Shown one piece after another: positions 17,776-25,567 of a DNA stretch of 54,525 nucleotides (positions within the stretch are counted from its first letter, which is position 1; each line of letters opens with the position of its first letter). Position numbers and translations under genes: made by a program. Below the pieces are notes generated by a model that worked only from the letters and a program-made list of their open reading frames with translations, did not search any database and was not told the origin of the DNA. Source of the DNA: Saprospiraceae bacterium (GTDB taxonomy: Bacteria > Bacteroidota > Bacteroidia > Chitinophagales > Saprospiraceae); contig JABSSL010000098.1 of the NCBI GenBank assembly GCA_013214355.1, positions 1-54,525 on the forward strand. Reading direction: 5' to 3'.

Positions 17776-18326
17776 ATGACAAAGATCATTAGAACTGGTA
17801 TCACCCTATTTATCTTCCCATTGGCATTGCCGCTAAGTGCTCAGAAAAGTATTACCATTGTAAGTCAGGTATGGATTGACGGGGAGCAGGAAACCGTATT
17901 CAATAAATTGCGCAGCTTGCAGGAGTTTACCGATTGGTCGCCTTTTTTGGTAAGTGATCCCGAGCAGAAAAATTGGGTGGAAGGGGTAGACGGTGAAATT
18001 GGGTCTGCTTTCCATTGGGAAGGCACTGCTGAGAAGAGCGAAGGCATTCAGAAGTTGGTCGCCATGAAAGGGCAAAACTACCTGCGGATGGAATGTGAAA
18101 TCTTCAAACCGTATAAGAGTCAGCCCGTTTTCGAATATGAATTACAAGAAAAGGACGGGAAGGTGCAGGTTGTCCAAACCTTTACATTGAAGCCAGCGGA
18201 TTCAATCGGTTTATGATGTCCCTATTCGGTGTGAAGCGAAAAATGAAAGCCATTAACCAGCTGGGGATGGAACGCTTGAAGCAAAGCATAGAGGAGCAGT
18301 CTAATGCCATTTCACACCTACATTAA
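17776..18326 (+). pseudogene. SRPBCC-family protein gene with a frameshift near its 3' end
   Basis: The frame from ATG 17776 encodes 146 aa: a signal-like N-terminus (LFIFPLALPLSAQ) followed by a polyketide-cyclase/START-like beta-helix-grip body (VWIDGEQETVFNKL, FTDWSPFL, GSAFHWEG) and stops at 18214-18216. The missing family C-terminus (SGFNRFMMSLFGVKRK and the amphipathic helix MKAINQLGMERLKQSIEEQ) is encoded in the -1 frame up to the TAA at 18324-18326. The break falls at about 18189. ATG at 18213 overlaps the stop (ATGA), so re-initiation is possible, but residues of the tail before that ATG also look like family sequence, so an indel or an assembly error is more likely. No classic slippery heptamer is present. 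Confidence 0.7.
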
Positions 18327-18358
18327 TCCGATGATATATACCGTTTTGAGTTAGAATT

Positions 18359-18389
18359 GATGCCCTGCTAGAACCCTAGCTAGGGCATC
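18359..18389. other. Inverted repeat between the SRPBCC gene and the permease gene
   Basis: GATGCCCT at 18359-18366 and AGGGCATC at 18382-18389, with CTAG-containing loop. No T tract follows on the plus strand, so it is either a weak terminator or a protein site. Confidence 0.35.
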
Positions 18390-18450
18390 GACCTCTATTC
18401 TCCGCTTATTTATTATCTTGTTCCATTCACTAGCAAGAAAGACCAACTAA

Positions 18451-19767
18451 ATGAGCCAACTCAATAAACGGATCAATCTCTATGGTTTGACGATGATCGC
18501 CGTAGGAAGCTGCATTGGTGCCGGTATTTTCACCACCCCTAATGTCGTCGCCCAGCCCCTAAACAATCACCTTTTAGTCTTAATCATCTGGATTCTTGGT
18601 GGCCTGATTAGTCTCACCGGAGCCCTCACTTTTGCCGAATTGGGTGGGATGTTCCCGCAATCTGGTGGCGTGTACGTATTCCTAAAGGAAGCTTACGGTG
18701 ATATCACTGGCTTCCTATATGGTTGGGTCATCTTGTTAGCTATCAATACAGGCTCCTTGGCCGCATTGGGTATTGCACTGGCTGAATATCTTACCTTTTT
18801 CTTTCCAATGACTCCCGAGATAAAGACCCTTGTAGCAGTTGGGGTGATTGCAGGATTAACCCTGATCAATGTGGTCGGTGTACAGGTGAGTCAATCTCTG
18901 GCCAACGTTTTTACGGGTTTAAAACTGCTAGCGATTGCAGGAATTGTGATTGTAGGGATCCTATACTATGACCCTTCAAAGGTAGACTTTAGTCTAGGTT
19001 TCGTTACCCAAGAGGGACAAAATATCTACACCGGATTACTGATCGCCCTCATCGGAGTGCTATGGTCATACGGGGGATGGCATCATGCCTCCTACGTAGC
19101 TGGCGAAACCATCAATGCGCAGAAAACGGTACCTCGTGCCATGATGCTCGGCGCGATTATCGTGACCATGACCTATGTGTTGGTTAATTTGGCCTATATG
19201 TTACTGTTGCCAATGGAAGCTTTGGTGGCCAGTGAAAAAGTGGCTGGAGATGCGGTAGCAGCCGTCCTATCCAATGGAGGGCAGATGGTGGCCATAGCCA
19301 TAGCCATTTCTATATTTGGGACGATTAGTATCTACACAATGTCAGCGCCACGGATCTACTTCGCCATGGCTAAGGATGGACTTTTTTTTGAAAAACTGGC
19401 AGAGATTCATCCCCGTTTTCGCACCCCTACCAATGCCATGCTGATACAAGCCCTTTGGGCGATTCTTCTACTCCTATTTTGGGGGACCTTTGCTGATCTT
19501 ATCACCTATGTGGTCTTCATGGATTTCCTTTTTATGGCCTTAGGCGCCTATAGCGTTATCCTATTTCGAAAACGCCTGGCGGATCGAGAGAGACCCTATA
19601 AAACGTGGGGTTATCCGATTGTCCCTTGGATCTTTATCGTGATCGTGGTAGCCTTTTTGATCAATACACTGATTAGCCGACCAAGCCAAGCGATTGCCGG
19701 GATCGTAATTGCGGGGATTGGACTGATGGTCTTTCGCTTATTCAAAAGAAACGAAACTGATAAGTGA
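18451..19767 (+). CDS. APC-superfamily amino acid permease
   Basis: 438 aa with about 12 membrane segments. The first segment contains the APC signature GSCIGAGIFTTPNVVA (substrate amino/carboxyl-binding GxG loop), followed by GGLISLTGALTFAELGGMFP and GGVYVFLKEAYGD, all typical of the LAT/AAT-type exchangers such as serine/threonine exchanger SteT. SYGGWHHASYVAGE is the conserved TM6 region. It sits in the inner membrane and imports or exchanges amino acids, substrate unknown. It starts with ATG at 18451 following a 124-bp gap and stands alone. Confidence 0.93.
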   Translation: MSQLNKRINLYGLTMIAVGSCIGAGIFTTPNVVAQPLNNHLLVLIIWILGGLISLTGALTFAELGGMFPQSGGVYVFLKEAYGDITGFLYGWVILLAINTGSLAALGIALAEYLTFFFPMTPEIKTLVAVGVIAGLTLINVVGVQVSQSLANVFTGLKLLAIAGIVIVGILYYDPSKVDFSLGFVTQEGQNIYTGLLIALIGVLWSYGGWHHASYVAGETINAQKTVPRAMMLGAIIVTMTYVLVNLAYMLLLPMEALVASEKVAGDAVAAVLSNGGQMVAIAIAISIFGTISIYTMSAPRIYFAMAKDGLFFEKLAEIHPRFRTPTNAMLIQALWAILLLLFWGTFADLITYVVFMDFLFMALGAYSVILFRKRLADRERPYKTWGYPIVPWIFIVIVVAFLINTLISRPSQAIAGIVIAGIGLMVFRLFKRNETDK

Positions 19768-19807
19768 TAGAGAAGCCCCTCCACTAATTTGCTGTTGTCA
19801 ATGACAC

Positions 19808-19840
19808 TTGATTGAATGGTACCTTTAATTGATTGAATGG
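19808..19840. repeat. Direct repeat TTGATTGAATGG x2
   Basis: TTGATTGAATGG occurs at 19808-19819 and 19829-19840, a 21-bp spacing (two helical turns), upstream of the methyltransferase gene. It could be an operator bound by a dimer on one DNA face; this is inference. Confidence 0.35.
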
Positions 19841-20032
19841 GCACCTGCCTTGAGTTCCGTTAAAGGGTATCCCTTTTTAAGCTATTTTTTGCTGAGATTT
19901 TGGTATCCGCTCAAGTCCAAGGCTGCTTCACTCAAGGAGGAGACGGAACAGAGCAGCCACTGTTTACTTCTGTGGAATAGTCCTCTAGTTTTGTCTCGAA
20001 AAGAAAACTTCTCAATCAAAAAACCAAGTGTA

Positions 20033-20821
20033 ATGAAAACAGTACAAGAACTACCCAATCAGGTGGATGTGGAAGCCCTTGAATCAAAGGTCAAGAAAAT
20101 GTATCGAGATGTTGCCCTCAATCCCGAAGGTGACTTTCACTTTGAAATGGGCCGCCAGTTGGCCGAGCGATTGGGTTATCCCACCCGGATGCTAGACCGA
20201 ATTCCGGAGCCTGCCATGGACTCCTTTGCAGGGGTCGGTTATTATTTTCACTTAGCCAATATCGAACCTGGTGAATTTGTTGTAGATCTAGGAAGCGGAG
20301 CTGGCATGGATGCTTTTTATGCAGCTTTGGCCACCGGTCCTTACGGTAAGGTCCTAGGGATCGATATGACTGAGGAACAATTGGAAAAATCGATTCTATT
20401 AGCGTTAAAGAACGGCTTTCATCACGTCAACTTCACCAGGGGATATATAGAGGAACTACCTATTAAAGATGGCGTAGTAGATGCGGTGATCAGTAACGGT
20501 GTGGTTAATCTATCCGCTGATAAAACGAAGGTTTTTCAAGAAGCAGCTCGTATTCTGAAACCGGGCGGGCGACTTGCTTTCTCCGATATCGTTTCTGGAG
20601 TAGATTTGCCGCAAAGTATCACTTGCAATTCGACCCTTTGGGCAGCCTGTATTGGTGGTGCTGTAACGGGGGCCACCTATCTGCAGATGATCGAAGAAGC
20701 CGGTTTAGAGGTCACCCATATGGAAGATAACGCTGCCTATCAATTCTTATCCAATAGCGCCCAAGGTGCCACCTCAAAATATGGCATTAAGAGTGTCTCA
20801 ATTTTAGCTGTTAAGCCATAA
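20033..20821 (+). CDS. ArsM-like SAM-dependent methyltransferase
   Basis: 262 aa from the ATG at 20033; the frame is open further upstream but that stretch looks noncoding. Class I methyltransferase: motif I VVDLGSGAGMDAFYAA, GIDMTEEQLEKS, motif IV region AVISNGVVNLSADK, and GGRLAFSDIV. Overall layout, including LWAACIGGAVTGATYLQMIEEAGLEV, is that of arsenite methyltransferases. However, the Cys found in the SNCVINL motif of ArsM is Gly here, while Cys residues are kept before LWAAC and within it. It may methylate another thiol- or metal-related substrate. Cytoplasmic. It lies 84 bp upstream of a thioredoxin-fold lipoprotein, possibly in one transcript. Confidence 0.8.
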   Translation: MKTVQELPNQVDVEALESKVKKMYRDVALNPEGDFHFEMGRQLAERLGYPTRMLDRIPEPAMDSFAGVGYYFHLANIEPGEFVVDLGSGAGMDAFYAALATGPYGKVLGIDMTEEQLEKSILLALKNGFHHVNFTRGYIEELPIKDGVVDAVISNGVVNLSADKTKVFQEAARILKPGGRLAFSDIVSGVDLPQSITCNSTLWAACIGGAVTGATYLQMIEEAGLEVTHMEDNAAYQFLSNSAQGATSKYGIKSVSILAVKP

Positions 20822-20905
20822 AAAAGGGAGATTCCCTCAATGCAGGCAAGTGTCTCTCAATTTCGACCTTGCCTCTATCCTTTTGTTACCTAAAAAACCT
20901 CAACC

Positions 20906-21493
20906 ATGAAAACCACATTCTTTCTCGTGACCAAAGGTCACGTACTTTCCCTTTTATCTCTATTGTTCATTTCATTGGGCTTCTCCTCTTGTATGTATAC
21001 CTCACCGGCGGAGGACTATGAATCAACCTACATTGGTACTAGCGCTCCCGATTTCGACCTGAAAAGTACGTATGATGAGACCTACTCCTCCGAACGAATG
21101 AAAGGGAAATATACGGTACTACATATCGCAACGACCTGGTGCCCCTTTTGTAATGCTGAAGCTCCTCATTTGGAAAAAATATATGAAGAGTATCGCGACA
21201 AAGGAGTAGAGGTGTTGATCATTGATGTCAAGGAAGATCGAGAATTAGTGCAGGAAAAACTAGTGGATAACTTTCAGCTAAGCTTTCCCGTATTGCTGGA
21301 CACAGATGGTGAAGTGGCGGCGAGCTTTGCTCCTGCTGATGTATTGCCCGATTTGGCTCGCGATGAGGTCATGCTTGCAGCCAATTTACTGATCGATCCA
21401 GAGGGGAAGATTCGTTTTTTCTCTTTGCTAGACACTAAAGCCTTTGATGCAGAGCTAATTAAGCTAAAAGAGGTACTCGATGAACTATTATAA
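20906..21493 (+). CDS. TlpA-like thioredoxin-fold lipoprotein
   Basis: 195 aa. The N-terminus is a long lipoprotein signal (LLFISLGFSSC, Cys about 29). A peroxiredoxin/TlpA-like domain follows with the active-site WCPFC (CxxC) in TTWCPFCNAEAPHLEKIYEEY and a VEVLIIDVKED strand; the cis-Pro region lies near SFPVLLDTDGEV. It is probably anchored in the periplasm or outer membrane and reduces or oxidises protein thiols. Its last 14 nt overlap the next gene, which encodes a DsbD N-terminal-like domain, so the two are translationally coupled and likely act as a redox pair. Confidence 0.88.
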   Translation: MKTTFFLVTKGHVLSLLSLLFISLGFSSCMYTSPAEDYESTYIGTSAPDFDLKSTYDETYSSERMKGKYTVLHIATTWCPFCNAEAPHLEKIYEEYRDKGVEVLIIDVKEDRELVQEKLVDNFQLSFPVLLDTDGEVAASFAPADVLPDLARDEVMLAANLLIDPEGKIRFFSLLDTKAFDAELIKLKEVLDELL

Positions 21494-21974
21494 TGTCTGT
21501 CTGGCGCTATTGCTGGTAGCCTCTTGCCAACCAAGAACTATAGATAGTACTTCAGCCGATTATAATTTGGTAGTATTGAAATCCGTGCCGACAGTCAAAT
21601 TGAAAAAAGGGGTGCGCTTTGAAGTGCCTGTACAATTTGAAATTGAACCAGGCTTCCATATCATGGCAGATACGGGATTCACGGAACAATGGGTCTACAC
21701 TAGAATGAATCTGGAAGCTGCCTCCGGTTTTTTGACGGATGCTCCACTGTTTCCTGCTCCCACCGATCTCTTTATGGCTGGTGATACACAGCCTCTGTAT
21801 ATTTTTGAGGAGGAATTAGAGATTAGGGTGCCGATCCTGCCCTCCGTCCGGGCGGAGAATGGTGCTTACCAGCTAAGTGGCCAACTCGTCTATCAGGCTT
21901 GTACCAAACGAAAGTGTTTTTTCCCTAGGCAGTTAGACTTCCAAGTATATTTACAGTTCGAGGATCAGCCGTAA
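21480..21974 (+). CDS. DsbD N-terminal-domain-like lipoprotein
   Basis: 164 aa, beginning inside the upstream TlpA-like gene. N-terminal lipoprotein signal (LALLLVASC). The body fits the Ig-like N-terminal domain of DsbD/ScsB: FEIEPGFHIMADTG, and near the end LVYQACTKRKCFFPRQL, where the two Cys of the YQAC....C..P motif form the redox-active pair. In DsbD this domain receives electrons from the membrane domain; here it is a separate protein with no membrane partner in the window. It probably exchanges electrons with the TlpA-like partner (inference). Confidence 0.82.
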   Translation: MNYYNVCLALLLVASCQPRTIDSTSADYNLVVLKSVPTVKLKKGVRFEVPVQFEIEPGFHIMADTGFTEQWVYTRMNLEAASGFLTDAPLFPAPTDLFMAGDTQPLYIFEEELEIRVPILPSVRAENGAYQLSGQLVYQACTKRKCFFPRQLDFQVYLQFEDQP

Positions 21975-22017
21975 AATTTGTGCATTTTAGATACAAAGAA
22001 GGTATCCATATACTTTC

Positions 22018-22172
22018 CCCACGCCTATGGAGGAGCCTGTCTAGCCAGGCAGATAGATTTTCACCTGCGACATATCCGGATAGATCAAGGCATCCAGGAG
22101 AGATGGTGGTGGCAAACACTATCCATTGGCTGGGGCGAGTAGATGGGTAATCCCACGCCTTTGGAGGAGCCT
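22018..22172. repeat. Direct repeat CCCACGCCTwTGGAGGAGCCT, two copies
   Basis: The 21-bp sequence CCCACGCCT(A/T)TGGAGGAGCCT occurs at 22018-22038 and 22152-22172, a 134-bp period, in the gap between the DsbD-N gene and the amidohydrolase. The sequence between them shows no gene; a CTGTCTAGCCAGGCAG inverted repeat is inside the first unit. Confidence 0.5.
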
Positions 22173-22283
22173 TTCCCACCACTTTTCTGTCGCCCCATCC
22201 CTTTCCTCGGTAAATTTTGAGCCTAAACGCCGCTTTTTAGCGGGCAAGTCCCTAATTTCGCCTTCCATCAAAAAATCGAAGCA

Positions 22284-23477
22284 GTGAAAGAACAGGTTCA
22301 AGCCCTAGCACAACAGTATCACGACGAGATTATTCAATTGCGAAGACACATCCATCAGCATCCTGAATTATCTTTTCACGAAGTGGAGACAGGGAAGTTT
22401 ATCGCTGGGAAATTAAAGGAGTGGGGAATTCCCTTTGAACACGGTGTCGCTGACAATGGCGTGGTGGGTTTGATTGAAGGTAAAAAGGGCAAGGGTAGGG
22501 TAGTAGCGCTTCGTGCGGATATTGATGCCTTACCCATTACAGAAGCGAATGACGTGCCTTATAAATCCCAAAATGAGGGTGTCATGCATGCTTGTGGACA
22601 TGATGTGCACTCCTCCTCGCTCCTCGGGACTGCCAAAATCTTAAACCAACTCAAAGATCAGCTTACTGGTACCATCAAGCTGATCTTTCAACCGGCGGAG
22701 GAAATGCTGCCGGGTGGTGCTTCGATTATGATCAAGGAGGGGGTACTGGAGAATCCTGCGCCTGCCAGTATATTTGGACAGCACGTTCATCCGCCCTTAC
22801 AAGTCGGGAAAGTAGGGTTTAGACCGGGTATGTACATGGCATCGACCGATGAGCTGTATATGACGGTTACCGGTAAGGGAGGGCATGGAGCTATTCCACA
22901 GAACTGTATCGATCCGATCGTGATCACTTCTCATATTATTACTGCCTTACAACAAGTAGTTAGTCGGCGGGCGAATCCTACCATGCCAACCGTGCTTACC
23001 TTCGGTTACATCGCCTCTACTGGTGGCTCCACCAATGTCATTCCCAACGAGGTAAAACTAAAAGGGACTTTCCGAACCTATGATGAGGATTGGCGCTATG
23101 AAGCCCATCGAATCATGAAAGAAATTGCGGAAGGCTTAGCGAAATCCTTGGGAGGAGTTTGTGACTTACACGTGGCGAATGGTTATCCTGCCCTAATCAA
23201 CAACCCTGATCTAACTCGCAATGCCAAAGCTTATGCCGTAGAATACCTGGGGGCGGACAATGTCGTTGATCTTCCGATGCGGATGACTGGCGAGGACTTT
23301 GCCTACTATTCCCAGGTGATGCCAGCTTGCTTTTATCGCCTTGGGACTGGAAATCCTGCCAAAGGGATCAATTCCCCTATTCATACTAATACATTTAATG
23401 TGGATGAGCAGTGTCTAGAGGTTAGCACTGGATTGATGGCCTGGATGACATTACAGGAGTTGAATCGGATGTCTTAA
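22284..23477 (+). CDS. M20-family amidohydrolase (aminoacylase/carboxypeptidase-like)
   Basis: 397 aa, starting with GTG at 22284, which matches the usual start of the family (about ten residues before the RRHIHQHPELSFHE motif). Seen: LRADIDALPI, the metal-binding MHACGHDVHSSSLLG (Cys and His), FQPAEEMLPGG (catalytic Glu), GKGGHGAIPQ in the dimerisation/lid domain, VIPNEVKLKGTFRT, and MTGEDFAYYSQVMPACFYRLG. These match the IAA-amino acid/hippurate hydrolase branch, which cleaves N-acyl amino acids with a dinuclear metal site in the cytoplasm. Precise substrate unknown. A strong palindromic terminator follows. Confidence 0.95.
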   Translation: MKEQVQALAQQYHDEIIQLRRHIHQHPELSFHEVETGKFIAGKLKEWGIPFEHGVADNGVVGLIEGKKGKGRVVALRADIDALPITEANDVPYKSQNEGVMHACGHDVHSSSLLGTAKILNQLKDQLTGTIKLIFQPAEEMLPGGASIMIKEGVLENPAPASIFGQHVHPPLQVGKVGFRPGMYMASTDELYMTVTGKGGHGAIPQNCIDPIVITSHIITALQQVVSRRANPTMPTVLTFGYIASTGGSTNVIPNEVKLKGTFRTYDEDWRYEAHRIMKEIAEGLAKSLGGVCDLHVANGYPALINNPDLTRNAKAYAVEYLGADNVVDLPMRMTGEDFAYYSQVMPACFYRLGTGNPAKGINSPIHTNTFNVDEQCLEVSTGLMAWMTLQELNRMS

Positions 23478-23534
23478 TTAGGGGTAAGCAAGCGCTAGTC
23501 CATTTTTTCTGAATCAAGTTTATTCTCATCATGA

Positions 23535-23567
23535 ATACTTCATGGCCATGAAGTATCCTGGTTTTTT
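23535..23567 (+). terminator. Rho-independent terminator of the amidohydrolase gene
   Basis: Palindrome ATACTTCATGG/CCATGAAGTAT at 23535-23556 followed by CCTGG and six T. Confidence 0.75.
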
Positions 23568-23664
23568 ATGCAAAAAAACTGATTTTTTTGCTTGCTAAAG
23601 CGTTGGTATTCAGTTGCTAACTGTGGTGTCTGTGTTTTTTTTGAAAGAAATCTTACGATAGTAG

Positions 23665-23840
23665 GGACATTTTCTTGGACCAATACACAGTATAGTGAAA
23701 GCCAAATGAAAATTACAAGAAACCAAAAGGTCATCCCAAAACCATCCAACAATCCCGATTTAAGCGACAATTGTAATCCCATTGACTTAACCCCAAAAGC
23801 CAAACCTCAGTTACCCCCAGAATACCAAATGAATAAGTAG
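23665..23840 (+). repeat. Diverged copy A of the GGACATTTT repeat, with a 44-codon open frame
   Basis: From GGACATTTT (23665), through GAAAGCCAAATGAAAA, to a CCAAATGAA block, this region aligns with repeats B (24653) and C (33447). An ATG at 23706 opens 44 codons to TAG at 23838-23840 (product begins MKITRNQKVIPKPSNN, Pro/Asn/Lys-rich, ends PPEYQMNK). At the same place copies B and C have 17- and 13-codon frames, so either this copy is the intact small gene or the frame is chance. A terminator-like hairpin follows at 24063-24097. Confidence 0.45.
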
Positions 23841-24062
23841 CCTTTTTGTGATAATTTTTAGTTTGTAGATTGCCTAAAACCCAGTCGGGTGATGCCCAAA
23901 CGCCCTTCTCCACCTGCTTTTGTGGTTAGCGAAAGGCGAAGATCAAAAGTGATCTGTATGGAGCACCTTGATCAAGCGTTTCGCTGACTTGATACACAAA
24001 ACAGCGGAGAATAAAAACCGAAATTACTTTTAGGACTTCGGTCATTTTCAAAACAGCTATTC

Positions 24063-24097
24063 AAACGCAGGTAAAGTGATTACCTGCGTTTTTTTAT
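24063..24097 (+). terminator. Terminator-like hairpin
   Basis: AACGCAGGTAA and TTACCTGCGTT pair around a GTGA loop and are followed by more T. The nearest upstream feature on this strand is repeat copy A. The convergent fragment at 24094 ends here. Confidence 0.65.
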
Positions 24098-24432
24098 GGG
24101 AACAGTATGGCCATCTTGATTTCTAGTTCCCGAGGTTGTAATTGATCAAGGGCTACTTCTATTCTGTTCTTCAGGTTTGTGCCGAAATTGTTAAGTGCAA
24201 CACGAAAGTGGGGGCCGAATTGCAGCTGGATTTCCCCAATAGCCCAGTTTACACCTAAACCTAGCTCTGTCAAACCATTCCACCTTCTAATGCTCCCTTC
24301 ATAGTTGATTAGCCCAAATTCCATTGGTTGATTCGCGTTCCTCATACCCTGAAAGCCATCCAACAGATACAAGTGTCTTTGTGCTTTACCCAGAGTAAGC
24401 ACTCGATATTGCAGTCCAAATCCAAATGTCAA
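24094..24432 (-). pseudogene. 5'-truncated fragment, possibly of an outer-membrane protein
   Basis: 112 codons without a credible start: the frame begins at TTG and has an in-frame TAA two codons further upstream. The product is beta-rich (TELGLGVNWAIGEIQLQFGPH, FGFGLQYRVLTLGK) in the style of the C-terminal part of a Bacteroidota outer-membrane beta-barrel. No matching N-terminal part is seen upstream, where repeat copy B begins. Reads as a gene remnant; family assignment is weak. Confidence 0.4.
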
Positions 24433-24652
24433 ATGTTAAAGTTCGCGCTTGGTGTCCTGGACAAAAACCTTAGCCCCAAAAGGGGGAGACCCAGGCGATT
24501 ACCATAAAGAAATAGTTGGCTTGAAGTGGCAAAATGAACATGTATGTAACTAAAATTAGATTTTTTTAGAAAATAGGCCGTTGTAATTGTTTGATTATCA
24601 ATTATTTGTATAATATATTGGTTTTTGCCTGAAAAAAAGATGAAAATTATGA

Positions 24653-25010
24653 GGACATTTTTCCCACCCAATCCACAGTAATATGAAAGCCAAATGAAAA
24701 CGAATAATCCCAAAACAATCCCTGAACAGTCCAACAGTAATCCCTAACAAACCCTAGAACCCCAAACCCCCTTAATCCCGGAATTCTAGCAACCAAAATC
24801 CCCCAGTAATCCCTTGAACAACACCCCCAAATCCCCTAAATCCTACAGCCCAAAGAACCAAATGAAACTCGTGGATAGCTAAGCGGAACGATATTTAGTT
24901 ATCCAGCATGAAATGTGATGTTGAACCAATAGGCCCAGACTGCCTAGCGGTGCAGTGTCTCCTTCAAAACATGGATCGGAAGCGCAGGCGGTAACCCGCC
25001 TGCGCTTTTT
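24653..25010 (+). repeat. Repeat copy B, ending in a strong terminator
   Basis: 358 bp, collinear with copy C at 33447-33783. The first part (GGACATTTTT, TCCACAGTA, TATGAAAGCCAAATGAAAAC, then runs of AATCCC) is moderately conserved with gaps. From ATG 24908 to 24991 the two copies differ at one of 84 positions. This conserved part can fold (TGTTGAA with TTCAAAACA around TAGGC/GCCTA). It encodes a 28-codon frame MKCDVEPIGPDCLAVQCLLQ... whose TAA lies exactly in the loop of the terminator hairpin. It precedes the 2570-aa gene on the same strand. It may be a small RNA, a small peptide gene or both. Confidence 0.7.
24981..25010 (+). terminator. Terminator of repeat copy B
   Basis: GCGCAGGCGG/CCGCCTGCGC, ten perfect pairs around the loop TAAC, followed by five T. 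It shows that the repeat is a transcription unit in the plus direction. Confidence 0.85.
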
Positions 25011-25567
25011 GTTATGCCAACAACCTGTCTTCCTTATGCTTACGATCTAAGTGAAAACAAAACTCCAAAATCAAGGTATTAGTAGGTGTGTTTAAAATTC
25101 TGATTTTTAAGTAGTTAAATATGATTGGCCCGGTTTCTCTAGGCTAGGTTAGGGGAAACGCTGGACAATCTTTTGTCGTATCTAGATGCTTAGAAATAAG
25201 TTACTTTTGACAACGTATACTCTTTAGTCCTGAACCTTGTATGTGATTTTTGATCCTGGTTCTAGCTAAAGAGCCCTACAATCTCTAGCAGACGACCTAC
25301 AAGATGAAACAAGTTTACGTTCAGCCTTCCGAAGAGGAGAATGCCTTTCTATTGTTGTCTTTCTTTAGTTCCAGTCTGATTAGAATTATCATTTGTTGAA
25401 GTCCTACATAAATCCTAGTTACTATTTGCAGGAAGGGCGGTTTCGTGAGCATTTGAGCTTGCTTCCATACCAGGAACCATCCAATTATCAGCTAGGGAAC
25501 GATAAGCGTGCGATCTCTTACACCATCGAACAATGCTAAACATTTTATCACCCTAAAATGATAGCAG
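25011..25567. other. Gap before the 2570-aa gene, with a possible gene remnant
   Basis: No intact gene. An open stretch at 25399-25539, closed by TAA and lacking a start, reads KSYINPSYYLQEGRFREHL... and has the look of a real C-terminus (ends ISYTIEQC). A separate short frame of 31 codons begins at 25303 (MKQVYVQPSEEENAFL). Together they might be one decayed gene broken by a stop. No clear TAnnTTTG promoter box was found for the gene at 25568. Confidence 0.35.

Noticed and set aside
18180-18220. Programmed ribosomal frameshift in the SRPBCC gene
   Set aside because: No X-XXY-YYZ slippery heptamer or evident downstream stimulatory structure; a simple indel is more likely.
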